DNA from: Bryum argenteum
Taxonomy: Eukaryota > Streptophyta > Bryopsida > Bryales > Bryaceae
DNA: 64,000 bases
Direction: 5' to 3'
NCBI GenBank assembly: GCA_037043015.1
Contig: CM073324.1
Coordinates: forward strand, 16,892,597-16,956,596
Shown: in pieces, positions 46,401 to 60,128 of the stretch
Layout: each line of letters starts with the position of its first letter
Position numbering within the stretch: position 1 is the first letter of the stretch
Notes under the pieces: model-generated
Told to the model about the DNA's origin: nothing
Seen by the model: only the letters and a program-made list of their open reading frames with translations
Databases searched by the model: none
Made by a program: the position numbers and the translations under genes

Positions 46401-49400
46401 ATGACGACTCTGACTCAGTCCCCGCCCCAGGTGATCATGCACACCGTAATTGTTGTTCCGCCTCTCCTGCTGCGTTGTAATGCGAATAGTGACAGTGGTC
46501 AATAATGTCTACTTGTCCTTTGCACAATATCTAACAAGACTGGCAATACAGGATGCTTCATCATATGTAGAATTGTTTAGTCATGTACTTAGTGCACAGT
46601 CTGTGTGAACGGTCCGTGTTTGTGTACTCCCTTACTGAGGCTTTATGCAGTGGTCTCGGAGATTATCAGTAAATGGAGAGGCATGATAGTCCGCCTCTGA
46701 TTTGTGGAGAGGCATGATAGTCCGCCTCTGATTTGATGTTGGCGATTGTACTGAAACTGTGTTTGCATTTTTACTGCTGCAGCCCTTCTCTCCTCAACAC
46801 CAGCCACAGCACTTTCAGCAACAGCAACAGCAACAGCCTCAGCAACAGGCAGGGCAACACCAGCAACAACATCAGCAAGTACAAAACCTCCAACGGAATC
46901 AGCTGGTAATAACTAGTGGATGTAATGGTCGGCAGCCGCAGTTGCTTATTTGTTGGGAGCTGTAGTTCTTTCATAAGTAATACTTATTGTGTGCATGTCT
47001 CGGTGATCAGCAACAGCAGCAGCAGCAACTGCAACAGCAACAACACATGCAGATGCAAGCGAATACCACCCCGAATTATTATGCTGCAAGTGCCCTGATG
47101 AAAGAGCATCAACAGCGGCAACAGCAGCAGAGCCTTCAGCAACAGCAGCAGCAGAGCCTTCAGCAACAGCAGCAGCAGAGCCTTCAGCAGCAGCAGCAGA
47201 AGCAAAGGCTGATGGGGAATCTGCCGCCGACGCCTCAAACGTCGCATATGCTGGTACCTCCTCATGTACCAACCCTTCCTCCTCAGCAATTGGGTTCGCA
47301 GTCTCATATGTTACCCCGACAACCGCAACATAACAGCATTCAAAAGCAGCAGGGTCTGCAGCAGGGCGTGGGTCCGCAGGCGGGGTCATCAGCCCCAGCG
47401 TCACCAGCCGGATCCGGGCAGTCCAACCCTCCTGCACTTGCGAATCAGGGTCCTGAGCAGACGGGGCAGGGTCCAGGTTCGACGAAAGCTCCACAGGGAA
47501 AGCAAACGCAGACACCACAAAGTTCGTTGCAGCAGGCGAGTCAGAGGAATCCAGCGGGGCCAAGTCGAGGAGGTAATCCCCAGGATCTCTCATCTCCACA
47601 AACTGGACAGGCGAGCGCATCTGGTGGTAGTGGAAATAACCAGGCAGCGAGTGACGTACCCGAGCAGATGCAAGGTGGACAGAAAATTCAGGCACAGTCT
47701 GGACAAGTCCAAGGTGGGAGTGCATCTTCGGGGTCTCAGACTGGTTTGGGCGTCTCGCAAAGTAAAGGGCCTCAGCAGCCTCAGGCACCGCAGCAGCAGC
47801 AGCAGCAGAATGTTCAGGTAGTCATTTTGCGAAGATCTGCAGTAGACAGTGCTAATTCGAGGCGTTGGGAATCTTTGGTGGTGCTTGTGCAGCCTCGGTA
47901 AGTGTGATGAGCGTATCTTAATGTACCACGTGCTTGTTCCATGCAGGGTGGAGCTGGCAAGCAACAGCAGCAGGGGTTGTCAGGTCAAACGGGTAGTCAC
48001 GGTGGCGGGCCTCAAAGCGGTTCGATGCCAAGTTCGAGCCAACAGCTACAGCAGCCCATGAGTGTGGGTTCCGCGGCACAACAAATGCAGCGAAACCAGG
48101 CGCTCCAGGCACAGCAGCTGGCACAAAGGAGGTGAGTGGTTGTGAGAATGGAGGAAGCAGAAGTGTGGATGGACGATGTGGGCGTGTGATTAGGCAACTT
48201 GGTGATGCAGTTGAGGCAACGATCAGATGAGAAGTAGTTGAGGGTGGTCAATTGTTGCATTGGGGCTGGTGAATGAGTTGGAATTGGGCAGTCATTGATT
48301 TTGGACAGGATGTTGACTTTGAGTGGGAACAGAGTGTTGGTTGTATTCCTGGTGATATTGAAACTTGTGTTGGGATGTGTTCACGATTGCAATGTGGAGT
48401 TGGTGACATAGATGAAATTGTTGCAGGTTGCAGCAACAAACCCGACATCCTGGTGCGACTGGCTTGGGGATGCCAATGGCCGGGCCACTGGGAAAGACCG
48501 GAATGCAGCAGGCAGGGCAAGCAGTGTCTTCGCAGATGTCAGGGGTGCCGAGTCACAACCCATATCAGCTGGGGGCAACAGGTTCGATGGGAACTCCGGT
48601 GGGGTTAAGCAACGCGAACTCCCACGGGGTGGTCCCATCGGGTGGTTTGAGCTCAAGCACGATGGGAGGGCACTCAACGCAGTGGAAGCCGAACCAAGGC
48701 GCGACACCTCTGTCCGGTGGACTGTACAACTTGACAAGGAACAGTGCAGGGCCAGGACAAGCGTCAGGGACGACGGCGTCGGGGCTGCCACTTCCGGGTA
48801 GTTTCAACGGATCGTCGCATGGAATGAGCATGGCACAGACGGTTGGTGGTGGTCCTGGGACGCAGAAGCATGGCATGAGTGTGGGGGTGAACGGAAGGGC
48901 TGCGACAGGGGCAGTGCAGGGCATCCCTTCAGGACAGCGCAGCCAACAGAACGGGTCAATGATGGCGGTGGCTCCAGGCGGTCCTGGAAACCCTGGGATG
49001 AGACCTCCTGGTCCCGGTGGTGGAGGTGGGGCAGTTGGTGGAAGTGGTAGTGGTGTGGCTTATGCAAGAGTGTCTGGAGGCGAGGGGAGCACTCCGGTGG
49101 CCAGTCCAATGGTGGGCAACCGTGGGCAGGTGTGTTACTGATTGCAGTCACTTAGCTATTTCATCTCGTATCAGTTTGTTAGCCTTCTAGGCACTTTGCA
49201 GATGTCCTGGTATGAACATCGTGTGCATGCCTTGATGCATGTGAAGCTACGTGAGTGTGATTGATGGCACATGTACAGAACTTTGAAGAGATATTATTGG
49301 TAGAGTAGACAACATTTATCATAATAAGATAAATACATAGCCGCACACGTGATCGTTTCTTGCAAGCAAATGGGGGATATAGTCATGCTGGTAGCGCTTA

Positions 49401-49654
49401 GTAGTGCGTGCTTTTAACTCTATTACTCACGGTAAGCCAGAGCAGTCACTGATGAGGATTTATTCCAATTTTTACAGGCTGTATCACCATCCGGCGCACC
49501 AGTTTCTCAGAAACCTGCGGGTGGTGCTCCGGCAGCAAACGTTGCGACCGTTGGTGGTGGAGGAAGCACTTGTACTGGGAGCACTGGAGTGGTGGCAGGT
49601 GGTGGCCCTGGTGTAGGACTTCCAGAAGCAGCGACGCCTGCATCATCGTCGTAG
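37482..49654 (+). CDS. EAF1: EAF1-like NuA4 scaffold (HSA + Myb/SANT, Gln-rich)
   Basis: I can join 27 exons in one frame: 37482-37573, 37734-37788, 37965-38059, 38208-39636, 39756-39875, 40186-40467, 40670-40867, 41040-41123, 41324-41561, 41731-41919, 42296-42516, 42690-42731, 43008-43068, 43230-43456, 43642-43698, 44027-44107, 44253-44372, 44610-44717, 44963-45051, 45304-45522, 45706-46060, 46290-46430, 46783-46905, 47011-47817, 47947-48131, 48427-49129, 49478-49654 (6498 nt, 2165 aa). The N-terminus has GAAIEKAEAELR and EERTRELEFLEK, typical of plant EAF1. The HSA domain has KCHWDFVLEEMKWMAKDFYE and continues over exon 6. Exon 8 has LFYTVPAGAMEAYRDSVEAE. The Myb/SANT domain is IPWSTSEDQ, then LVHDLGPNWELVSDVL and IFRKPKQCKDRHIALTE. 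A Gln-rich C-terminus follows. Plant EAF1 scaffolds the NuA4 histone acetyltransferase in the nucleus. The true start may lie in an upstream exon (acceptor near 37444). Confidence 0.92.
46783..47210 (+). repeat. CAG/CAA-rich polyglutamine tract in EAF1 exons 23-24
   Basis: Mixed CAG and CAA codons encode interrupted glutamine runs. Within 47125-47200 a 24-bp unit coding QQQQQSLQ-like octapeptides is repeated three times in tandem. Such tracts vary by slippage. Confidence 0.85.
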
Positions 49655-50864
49655 TTGGTGGCTGGACTTTTAGCTTTTGACAAAGGTACATGCGCCATGG
49701 TGCATGGAACCTGCTGTAGGATGAGTTGTTTGGATGCTGGAGAGGGAAGTTGGAATGCAGCAACTTCCGGGTGGGATGCCTCCCAAGCATGGATTGTTTG
49801 AAAGAAAATTGATAGATTCGTAGATTTTGTCCCTCATGGGGACGAGCCTCACTGTACATTCTTCCGCCAGAGGCTTGCGTTGCGCTCTTTGTTTCGAGGA
49901 GCAAGGAAGCTGTGCTCATGATCTCATGTAACATTAGCCCTGATTCAATTGCGTATTCTTTTTCTCTACGCTATCTTCCCCTTGATGGACTTGCGTTCCA
50001 TAGATCCTGAATGAGGATCCCTTAATTTCTGGGTGTGACTTTATCCGACATCAGTACCGTAGTTCATGCCATGCATTGCCAGAATATTCGCTGCTTTATT
50101 CTACGTTAGCACTTCATGCATTGCCAGTCACTTCGCTTTTCTACTTTTGATGTGATTGTATTGTCATTCTTGAAATCCAAGGTCAAAAATTTTAACTCGA
50201 CTTAATTTCCACTATTTGCAAAGGAGTCATTTACTCGTGATAAAATTGATAGCTTCAATCTCTAATTAATGTAAGCAATTACCAATTTATATAAGGACTC
50301 TCTTAAGTGTAATAAGTGTTTTTATGTATTAGGACCTTGCTCTTAAGCCTATTACGCTTGGTCCACTATTGCCTACTGACGCTCGGCCCAATTTCCCATT
50401 ACCCAATTCATGAGTGAGGCCGAAGTCAAGACGGAAGCCTGATTGTGCCATAAAGGAATGAAGCCCTAGACCCGCGATGAAGTGGTCGTAAATTGAAAAT
50501 AAACCATGGTGAGGGATTTTTATTAACCTCTTAATACCCTCGGCAAAGGTCAAAGACCTTTACGCAAATTTTTCAGATTTTGAACTCGAGGCATGGAGGG
50601 TATGAAGTTGAGAGAGCAAGCGAAGTTTGATCCGGTACAAAATACGAGAAAAAGTTCAAGAAAGAGGGGAAAAGTAAAAGGCAAGGGGAGCGATGAAGAT
50701 ACTTGACCTTCTCATCGGCACCGTCGGAAGGGCGGGGGACGCTACCAGTAACACTTACATGACGACTTAACAATTGCTCGTCTTCTTCTGTCACGACGCC
50801 CAAGCAAGCGCGCAAGCACGCTCCCGCTCGCTCGCTCGCCCCGCAAGGAAGAAGTCCCCCAGCC
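49655..50864. other. EAF1 3' region, spacer and adenylate kinase promoter
   Basis: Non-coding between the EAF1 stop and the adenylate kinase start. The first 300-400 bp probably are the EAF1 3' untranslated region. GC content rises before 50865, with CGCTCGCTCGCTCGC near 50826-50840. No other gene is seen. Confidence 0.5.
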
Positions 50865-52658
<1,794 letters not shown>

Positions 52659-54382
52659 CCACTTTTATCATTCTAGTGCCAATCAGGAAGTCATTCTTCT
52701 GGCCTGACGATGAAAATAGGAGAGTTTATTTCGAGCGGGGGAATTCATTAGAGCGACAATCAGTAGGACATCGCTGTGCATAGACTCTCAAGGAATCTCC
52801 GATGTAAGAGTCTTTTTATGCATAGACAAAAGGTTTTGCCCTGATTAAGATTACCATTCCACTTGTGTTCAAATAGCCATTCTACTTGTGTCCAAATCGC
52901 CATTCTACTTGTGTCCAAATCACCATTCTACCTGTGTCTCGCTTGATTAGTCAAAGACATGCTTTTGTTTCTTATTGACTAACCTATGACCTCGGACTTG
53001 CGTCAAACGTCTGTCTACTTCGCGTGAAGCATGGTAGGCCTCAATCAGCAAGTTGATTGTTATGGACAATGGGCTCGTCTTTTATTCATCTCAAAGCTTC
53101 AGTACTCCGATGACATAATGTTCCGTTCTGAAAGCATCTCTGTTGTCTAAATCCTCAGTAAAAGCGCACACGTACACAAAATCGTCAGGTTTGACGTATA
53201 TTCCCGAAACGAGGCAGTTCACCACTTTGGACTTTTATAGAAATTGAGGTTCAAGCTTGTTATTCTGTTTGACTTCCGACACAGAACTTCCTGAAAAGCG
53301 ATTCCGAAAAGTGGTCATCCTCCACTTTCCAGACACTCACGAACGAATGCCTCACATAGCAAGTACGACATACAACAACCGAGCCGATTCGACAATCTCT
53401 CAAGATGCGGACAAATAACACTGATAGCAAATTGTCGTGATTGAAATCAATGTAACTGAAGTCGCCGAAGATTCGGATCGGCAAGCGCCTGCCAAGTGGA
53501 CACGAAGAATTTAGCACCGCCACAGCCAGCTATCTCCGCAACAGTGAAGGTTCCCTCGCAGTGACCTTCGAATCGACCTACTCCAGCATCAACTGATGCC
53601 CATACTGTGCATGAAACAGTCGGCTGCAGTTACAGATTCGGTTCTGCGAGTGTCCAAGCGCGGTATCGGGATTTGAATCAACATGTACCAGTTGAACCGC
53701 GCAAGCCCGCCAAGCCCGGCTACACTTGGCGGGGTGAACTAAAACTGAGCTGTCGATGCGGGGTCATGGGTACCCGTGCATGAGCCTATACCCAATGCCC
53801 CTGTTCGTCTGAATGCATCTAATTTCTTTCGGAAGTAAAGTCGCATTGTAGCTGCGGCGCGTTGATTATTTACTTACTTGATGCTTCCTCGCCGATCGCA
53901 ATCGTGATCACGATCGTCTGTTCTGGTAGAATTTTCTTGCCTCTGTACTTAGAAGTTGGGGTTGATCGAGTGATTTTACTCTAGTTACAGTGCGAGTTTC
54001 CTTTGTTCGATTATTTTCGACGACCGGTTGTTTGATTGTTGCTTGTTTGCGATCCAGTTAACTACGACGTTGCGTAGCATGAAGAGCTTCTTCTCGCTGT
54101 GTAGTAATTATTGGTCTTCAGAAGATCAACGTGTTAGTGTGTATTGTTGAGAATTAGGCACGATTGTAGACTTAAGACGAAAGCAATTGCGTGTGAGTTT
54201 CAAATTTTCTTATTGTAGGAAAGAGGCCAAGAAAAATGTTAGAAAAAGTGTGGTATTTTAAGCAATTCCAATCTTTCATTCTTTCGCTTTTGTACGTTTG
54301 AGGAAGCTGTGATTACAAATTTCCTTCTCCTGTGTCTGATACTGGTTTTGGATTCAGCGTAAATTCGTTGCTGCGTATCAAG
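52659..54382. other. Intergenic region between ADK and carrier genes
   Basis: It includes the ADK 3' untranslated region and a four-unit 23-bp repeat (listed separately). No coding frame is convincing. The segment 53520-53760 is GC-richer with several short inverted repeats. Promoter and leader of the carrier gene lie near the right end. Confidence 0.5.
52854..52940 (+). repeat. 23-bp tandem repeat, ~4 units
   Basis: Units of CCATTCTACTTGTGTCCAAATCG type start at 52854, 52877, 52900 and 52923. The last is incomplete. They sit downstream of the ADK stop, possibly in its 3' untranslated region. Confidence 0.85.
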
Positions 54383-56561
54383 ATGGTTGTGGACTTCAAG
54401 TCCCTAACGGAAGCAACTTCCGGCGCAGTCGGGGGTCTTCTTAGTACAACTCTGCTGTACCCTTTGGATACTTGTAAGTCCAAGTACCAAGCGGAATCGA
54501 AGGCTGGCGCATCACGAAAGTATAAGTAAGACAACCCTCGAGACTGAGTAATACATGTACAGTACAAGGACAGTGTTTGAATGTTCAAAACGTTGGGAAG
54601 AACGCATTGCAGAATTCTACTTTTCATATGATTTAAACCCGAAGTAGAGTGTTTGGCCCTAATCTGATAAGCTAATGTAGAAGACTGTTTCGGCAGTAAG
54701 ATGATGTACAGCCGGCAAGACTTATTCTTCTAAAGCTTCATTATAGTTGAGCTTACACAATGACATGACATTTTGCTGTCCATTTTACAGGTCTCTATTT
54801 GATGTGTTTTGGGAATCAGTTGGAGCTGGCAAGATTTCGTCATTATACCAGGGGCTTGGCACGAAGAACCTGCAGTCGGTTATCTCCCAATTTATCTACT
54901 TCTATAGCTATAGCATCTTCAAGCAATGGTACTTAGCGAAGGCGAAGGTCTCCAGAATGGGCACTGGATCGAATCTACTTGTAGCTGCAGCAGCTGGCAC
55001 ATGCACTGCAGTATTGACTCAGGTTCTTAAACTAACCAAATGCTTCAACCAAAAATCTGTATGCTGTTTGAAATTACTCTTCTGATACCCAACTTGATTA
55101 TGTTCTACTGTGTCTTGGTATGTATGGGACATACTTTTTCCTTTGAGCTCAAGATCGTTCCTTGGGGATTGATGAGTGCAGCCTTTAGATACGGCATCGA
55201 CCAGGATGCAAACGAGCGCATTTGGCAAGTCGAAAGGTTTGTGGGCCACGTTAACCGAGGGCAGCTTCCAGGAGGCTTATGCAGGCTTCGGGGCATCGCT
55301 TGTTCTAGTTTCGAATCCTGCGATTCAGGTATCAAAACTTGGCAATACACCGTTCTATGCTTCAACTCTGAAACTGGATCGGAGGCCTTCTCGGTTGATC
55401 GATTTTGATTGCTTCCATTGGTTAGGTTCTGGCACGAAATGTTCTACATCTGGATATGCTAAAATGGTTAGGACGGGTGCTAGGATTTGATGATGCATAG
55501 GACATATTTATGTGGAGATCACAGAATGGTTTAACTGAAACTACAAACCTCCCATATTGTCGTGAGCATTAAATGTAACGACGACAGGAAAATCCGTGAT
55601 TTCGCTAGTATCATATGGAACCCGTTCGTTTAGCGAATGTTTTTGAAAAGCAAGCCATTTCTGGAATCTGTTGCAGTACACAGTATTTGAACAGCTGAAG
55701 GAATTTTTACTACGACCAGAAGCACCCATCAAGGTTGGAGCTACTCACGCGGTTTGTCGGAAATCGTCTCCGAAGGTATTGACGGCCTTCCAAGCATTCA
55801 TTGTGGGAGCATTGGCGAAGACTGCGGCCACAATTCTGACGTATCCAGCTATCAGGTACAGAGCTCTTTGACGTATTTCAACTGACGTTTTGATGGCTAA
55901 GTTGTCGGTGATCAAAACTCCGTACTTTCTCGTGAGGAAGGTTCAAAGTACAATCGTTGAGAGTTATCCCATTTCTCTGCTTGTAATCATCCTTGTGCAG
56001 GTGATCTATAATCCAGTAAGTCGCCTGCACCAGGCAATGAATCTTCAGAATTTGAATTACCAGTGGACCTCGTTATTAATTCGTGGCATTCTGAGATGTA
56101 CTAACGATAGTGAATGGTTTCAACAATTTGTTACACTGGATATATTCCATGACAATTTCGTTCTGCTACTGATTCTCTTGCATTTTTTGCACAGGGCAAA
56201 GGTCATGCTTCAGGCCTCTGAATCCGAAGAAGACAAGGCAAATCGCTTAAAGGGAGGAGCGAATCCAAACGCTAGGTCTCGTGCCAGAAACATGTGGGAA
56301 GCATTCCAACAAATAGGGGTAGAAGAGGGTGCGCGGGGGTATTTCAAGGGCTTGCATGCGCAGATTGTGAAGACCGTGCTATCGGCTGCTCTCATGCTGA
56401 TGATTAAAGAGAAGGTTGCGAGCAGCACGTGGTTAGTCATGATGGCTTTACAAAAGTGGATGCTTGCTCGTGAAAAGAGACGCAAGACCAGCAAGACCAT
56501 CTGTCGTCCTCCATCTGCTGTTGCTCCAATTGCCGTGGTTGGGGTTGCTCTGGCCTCTTGA
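54383..56561 (+). CDS. PNC: Peroxisomal adenine nucleotide carrier
   Basis: Five exons: 54383-54525, 54791-55022, 55182-55328, 55677-55855 and 56195-56561 (1068 nt, 355 aa), frame-consistent. It belongs to the mitochondrial carrier family with three repeats: YPLDTCKSK in repeat 1, [12 protein letters not shown] in repeat 2, and TYPAIRAKVMLQ in repeat 3. The stretches [23 protein letters not shown] and [14 protein letters not shown] are diagnostic of plant PNC1/PNC2, which exchange cytosolic ATP for peroxisomal ADP/AMP and so feed fatty-acid activation for beta-oxidation. The final exon has a basic Arg/Lys-rich tail (KRRKTSK). The start at 54383 is the first ATG; the frame upstream has only non-ATG codons. 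Intron positions follow the carrier repeats. Localisation is inferred from the family. Confidence 0.94.
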
Positions 56562-57193
56562 GAACGTTACGGCTAGTCTAGTGGCACCAACATTGACTTG
56601 TACACATGAAATCCGGGTTATAAATGGATATTTATCAGATAATTATTCCAGAGATTGGGACATATTGACATGGTAACTTAAGCACCTTTGACCATATGAT
56701 ATTGCTACATTGGTTTCAACGTCTTACCTTGTTCATCATGTGAGAAGTTCATGCAAGGTGTAGAGTACACGACAAAGTGTGCGTAGGAGTTTGTTGTACA
56801 AGATTTTGTCTCTTGGTGTACAACATTGTTATTATATTGGACACTTCATGTAGTGTTGATAGCATGTGATTCATAGAGTGAAGTGGTGCAAGATTTTGTT
56901 GCACAGAGCTAGAATACATTTCAACGAAGTCCCGGGTTCACAAGAAATCTCTCTGTCTTCTTCGACACTTAAAATAAATCAGCCTCTTTAGACATAGACT
57001 GCAGTTCCACCACCCGAGAGTTCTCCAGGGTGACTTGACTGACTCGACGGGCCGCCCAAAAGCCGACCACGTTCTCCCATCTGTTCGACCACTCTCCCTG
57101 TAAAAATTGTTTAACCCTAACCCAAGCACAAGTCTTCATGCTCATTGTTACACTGCTAATTTTCTACATGACCTTTGTCATACTTATTCAACA
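56562..57193 (+). repeat. Carrier 3' region and likely LTR of a second copia element
   Basis: The first part is probably the carrier 3' untranslated region. The right part should contain an LTR, because the bases before 57194 end TTCAACA, exactly as the LTR of the copia element at 9671. A primer-site-like CGTTATCAGCACG then follows. The 5' boundary of the LTR and its partner are not identified. Confidence 0.5.
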
Positions 57194-58478
57194 CGTTATC
57201 AGCACGCATATCGCTCTCCTGAAAACACCAAAAAAAATAAAAACAAAAAATTCTTACGTTTCTGGTTCCTCGCAGTTTCTTTTCCGAAAGTCCTAGTTCT
57301 CGGCAGTTCGTCCTTTTTCCCCGCAATTTCCTCCGCCTATAATCTTCTGTTCATCCTTATCACCGTTTCTGTCGCCATTAGATTCTGTCGGACCGTTGTG
57401 TTTTTCATTGCGCAATTAAAATGCACGATGAGTCCGCCACTGTACCCAAGCGAGATCCTCCCTGTCAGTCCTAGCCATCAATGTAGAAAACCGTTGACCG
57501 GTCATTCTCTGTCACGAAGTTACAAATACATCCACCAACAGAGTTCTCGCCGACCATTCTTCCGCCGGTCTTGCTCTTTTTCGCGCAAACTTTTGAATCC
57601 TTCCGTCGACTATTTTCCCGCACATTCTTGAGAGCATAGGGTACTTAACAAGGAGGAGTCGGCCTCAGGATCATCAAACTTTTTTCGGACCTGTAGAACG
57701 TGTAGGTTGTCTTCCTCCTCCGTCCCTGTCTTCCTCCTCCGTCCCTGTCTTCCTTGTCTTCTCCACTGTTTACTTAGTTTCCTTCCCTTGACTACATTTT
57801 TGTGAGGGTTACATTGCTGCGAGTGAAGAGGGAGAAGTTTGATTGATCGAAAGCCAGGCAGCCTAGCTGTTGATTAAAGCTCCTTTATTCTACTTTCCTC
57901 GTCGCAAAACTCAGCCTACACCTCAAATTTCGGCGACCGGTCTTTTTTTGTCTCTCCTTTTTAGCATGTCTATTTGTTGTCTGTCTCTCGGCATGGTTCT
58001 CTCCAAAGAAGAAGGGCGGAAGTTGCAAAAAACGGCGGATACACACGATCAAGACGAAGGTGCAGGTTGTTGTTTTTACTATCTATTTCTTCCCCATGCA
58101 TGCACTGTTGCTAAAGTTTCTCGCCGATCATCTTTAAAAAAATACCCACTTAATCTATTTTTTCTCCGTGAGTCTCTTTTTCCATGTAAGCTTCTATTTT
58201 TTTTCTTGTTGCACGTCGAGATGTTTGCTGAGAAGGATAAGATGCTTGCGGTGGAGAAACCTCGAGTTCAGTCCCTGTTGTTCGCACCGCTCAAAGACGA
58301 CAGATCTAACTACCTCGAATGGAACATCGATGTCCGAACCTACGTGTGCGCGGAGGAGCTGCATGTTGTCTTGAAAAAGCGTCGAGGGGAACAGCCACCT
58401 GTCCCAGCCTTATCAAAATGGAAGGCGCTTACTATTAATAGGCGGCACCTGGACAACTCCCTGAGGACTTGGGAATGA
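57194..58478 (+). mobile_element. Truncated copia element: primer site, leader and gag fragment
   Basis: After the primer-binding candidate at 57194-57206 comes a leader of about 1 kb with no conserved frame; it contains a 21-bp duplication TCCTCCTCCGTCCCTGTCTT near 57713-57750. An open gag start follows at 58221: MFAEKDKMLAVEKPRVQ, then DRSNYLEWNIDVRTYVCAEE. This is a clear relative of the gag in the minus-strand element (14680-14760). Homology stops at about 58478 (RRHLDNSLR), so the rest of gag and all of pol are missing. Confidence 0.75.
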
Positions 58479-58587
58479 CCGGTTGGCCCGCTTTGTTGGA
58501 AATGCATGAAACCATTCCAGTTTTATTTGCCCTTAAATTGTTAAAGAAATTTGCTTCATGGTTGCTGAGATGTGTATTTTGTGCTGA

Positions 58588-58950
58588 AGGTACCACGTAG
58601 GCCGTGCAACACTGTACACCAACTTCAAATACAGCAAAGAACGATTGGCACAAGATGGAGTGAGTTGGCAACAAATAGACGGAGTGCAGGAGGAGGACAC
58701 GGTAGAGCTTCCCTGCTTATTCGAAGGTGTTACGGTGGCAAGGTTTCAAGTAGGCCGAACATGGTCATTGTCACACATTCGAAGAGAAGTTGACATCACC
58801 CTAGGAGGTGTCGTTCGAGAAGATTTCCGCTTCAAAGTCAAACGAGCAGGCTTTCCGGACGTGTATGTGAACCGTAGGCATGAGGGTGCCAACTTGGTAG
58901 AACAAGTCCTCCCTCCGTGGACGTTTGAAATAGTTGCAGTTACTACGTAG
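58588..58950 (+). other. Unrecognised open 120-codon fragment, no start codon
   Basis: The frame is open from just after a TGA (58585-58587) to TAG at 58948-58950 and contains no suitable ATG at its start. The residues look protein-like, with mixed beta-strand-like hydrophobicity: VGRATLYTNFKYSKERLAQD, then VELPCLFEGVTVARFQVGRT, WSLSHIRREVDITLG and a GANLVEQVLPPWTFEIV end. I do not recognise the family. It could be a terminal exon preceded by an intron, or a captured piece next to the copia truncation. Codon use is not unlike that of real genes in the window. Confidence 0.45.
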
Positions 58951-59104
58951 AATACTTGAAGCTGAGAAAATAGTATAGAAAGAAATGAGTTTCTAGCAGC
59001 GAGATTCAGTAGGTAGTATGGAATACCAACATCACTTCGTATGTTGGAAACATGAAAAACCGTTGGTAGTGTGTTTTGAAAGCATATCACGTTGTCTACA
59101 AGAT

Positions 59105-59212
59105 GATAGAAACACTTCAACTATTTGAGATAGTGACCCTTAGAGCATAGCCTTGGAAACAGGGTCCGATTTTGGGCAGCGCTCGTTCGAACAGACTGTT
59201 GGAAACACACGA
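59105..59212 (+). repeat. Direct repeat, left copy
   Basis: It matches 63898-64000 in the same orientation: GATAGAAACAC versus GATGGAAACAC, CCCTTAGAGCATAGC versus CCCTTAGAGTAGCAC, then TTGGAAACAGGGTCCGATTTTGG versus its counterpart, ending with GACTGTTGGAAAC versus GACGGTTGAAAAC. The pair brackets the 4.7-kb segment with the broken minus-strand gene. Confidence 0.6.
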
Positions 59213-59373
59213 GTATTTTAGAGGATTACAAGTAAAAACGGACTTATATGTATACAACGGTCATAATACTAAACTTTGGAAGGCTTTTATTCTTTCTTAA
59301 TATACCTATTTTTCAACACATTGTGCCAACGCCTCTTTCAAATGCCCTCATTCCTATACAGATTATTGGAAGA

Positions 59374-59870
59374 TGTGAAGGATGCTACGATGGAAACACG
59401 TTGTGAAGGAGGCTATATTGGACACACATTTGATACACGTTGTGAAGGATACTATGTTGGAAACACGTTAGAAAGAGGTTGTGAAAGATACTATATTGGA
59501 AACACGTTGGAAACTAGTTGTGAAAGACAACATGTTGGGAACACAAGTGAAGGATGCTCTGTTGGAATCACGTTAGAAACAAGTTGTGGGGGATGGTATG
59601 TTCAAAACACAAAGGTAAGAAGTTGTGAAAATCGATATGTTGGAGACACATTGGAAACACGTTTTGAAAATTGCTACGTTGGAAACACGTACCTTACCAG
59701 CACGTTGTGAAGTATGGTATGTTGGAAACATGTTGTGAAGGGTGCTATGTTGGAAACACTTTAGAAACACGTTAGGAGCACGTTGTTAAGGATGCGATGT
59801 TGGAAACACGTTGGAAATACGTTGTGAAGGATGCTATGTTGGAAATACGTTGTATTCCTGTAGCCTGTTG
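59374..59870 (+). repeat. 39-bp minisatellite, open as a 13-residue repeat
   Basis: About twelve degenerate units of the type TGTGAAGGATACTATGTTGG + AAACACGTTGGAAACACGT occur. The plus-strand frame stays open to 59710 (144 codons from 59276) and reads as CEGYYVGNTLETR-like repeats: GYIGHTFDTRCE, YYVGNTLERGCE, YYIGNTLETSCE. Unit length is divisible by three. No promoter or start supports expression, so it is listed as a repeat. Confidence 0.7.
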
Positions 59871-60128
59871 GAAGGATTTGGCTCTGTTGGCAACATGTGT
59901 GGTTTGAGAACAACAATACATATGCAAGATAGCAAAAATTACATTTATATTACCATCAAGGTTCATGTTCAAAAAGTTGGTGTAGGAAAACAAAAACATG
60001 ATGGAACCAGTTATGAATATTTCAAATGTGTATGTTTAGATAGAAGATAACCTGTCTAAAAAAGCTAAAGCAAAGAGCGTGTTCCCAACGCCGTGTAACA
60101 CAACTAACCCCTCTAAGTCTCAAGGAGT

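Noticed and set aside
46946..47788. 280-codon minus-strand frame rich in Ala, Ser and Glu
   Set aside because: It is the antisense of the glutamine-repeat exon of the EAF1-like gene; the CAG/CAA repeat keeps other frames open.
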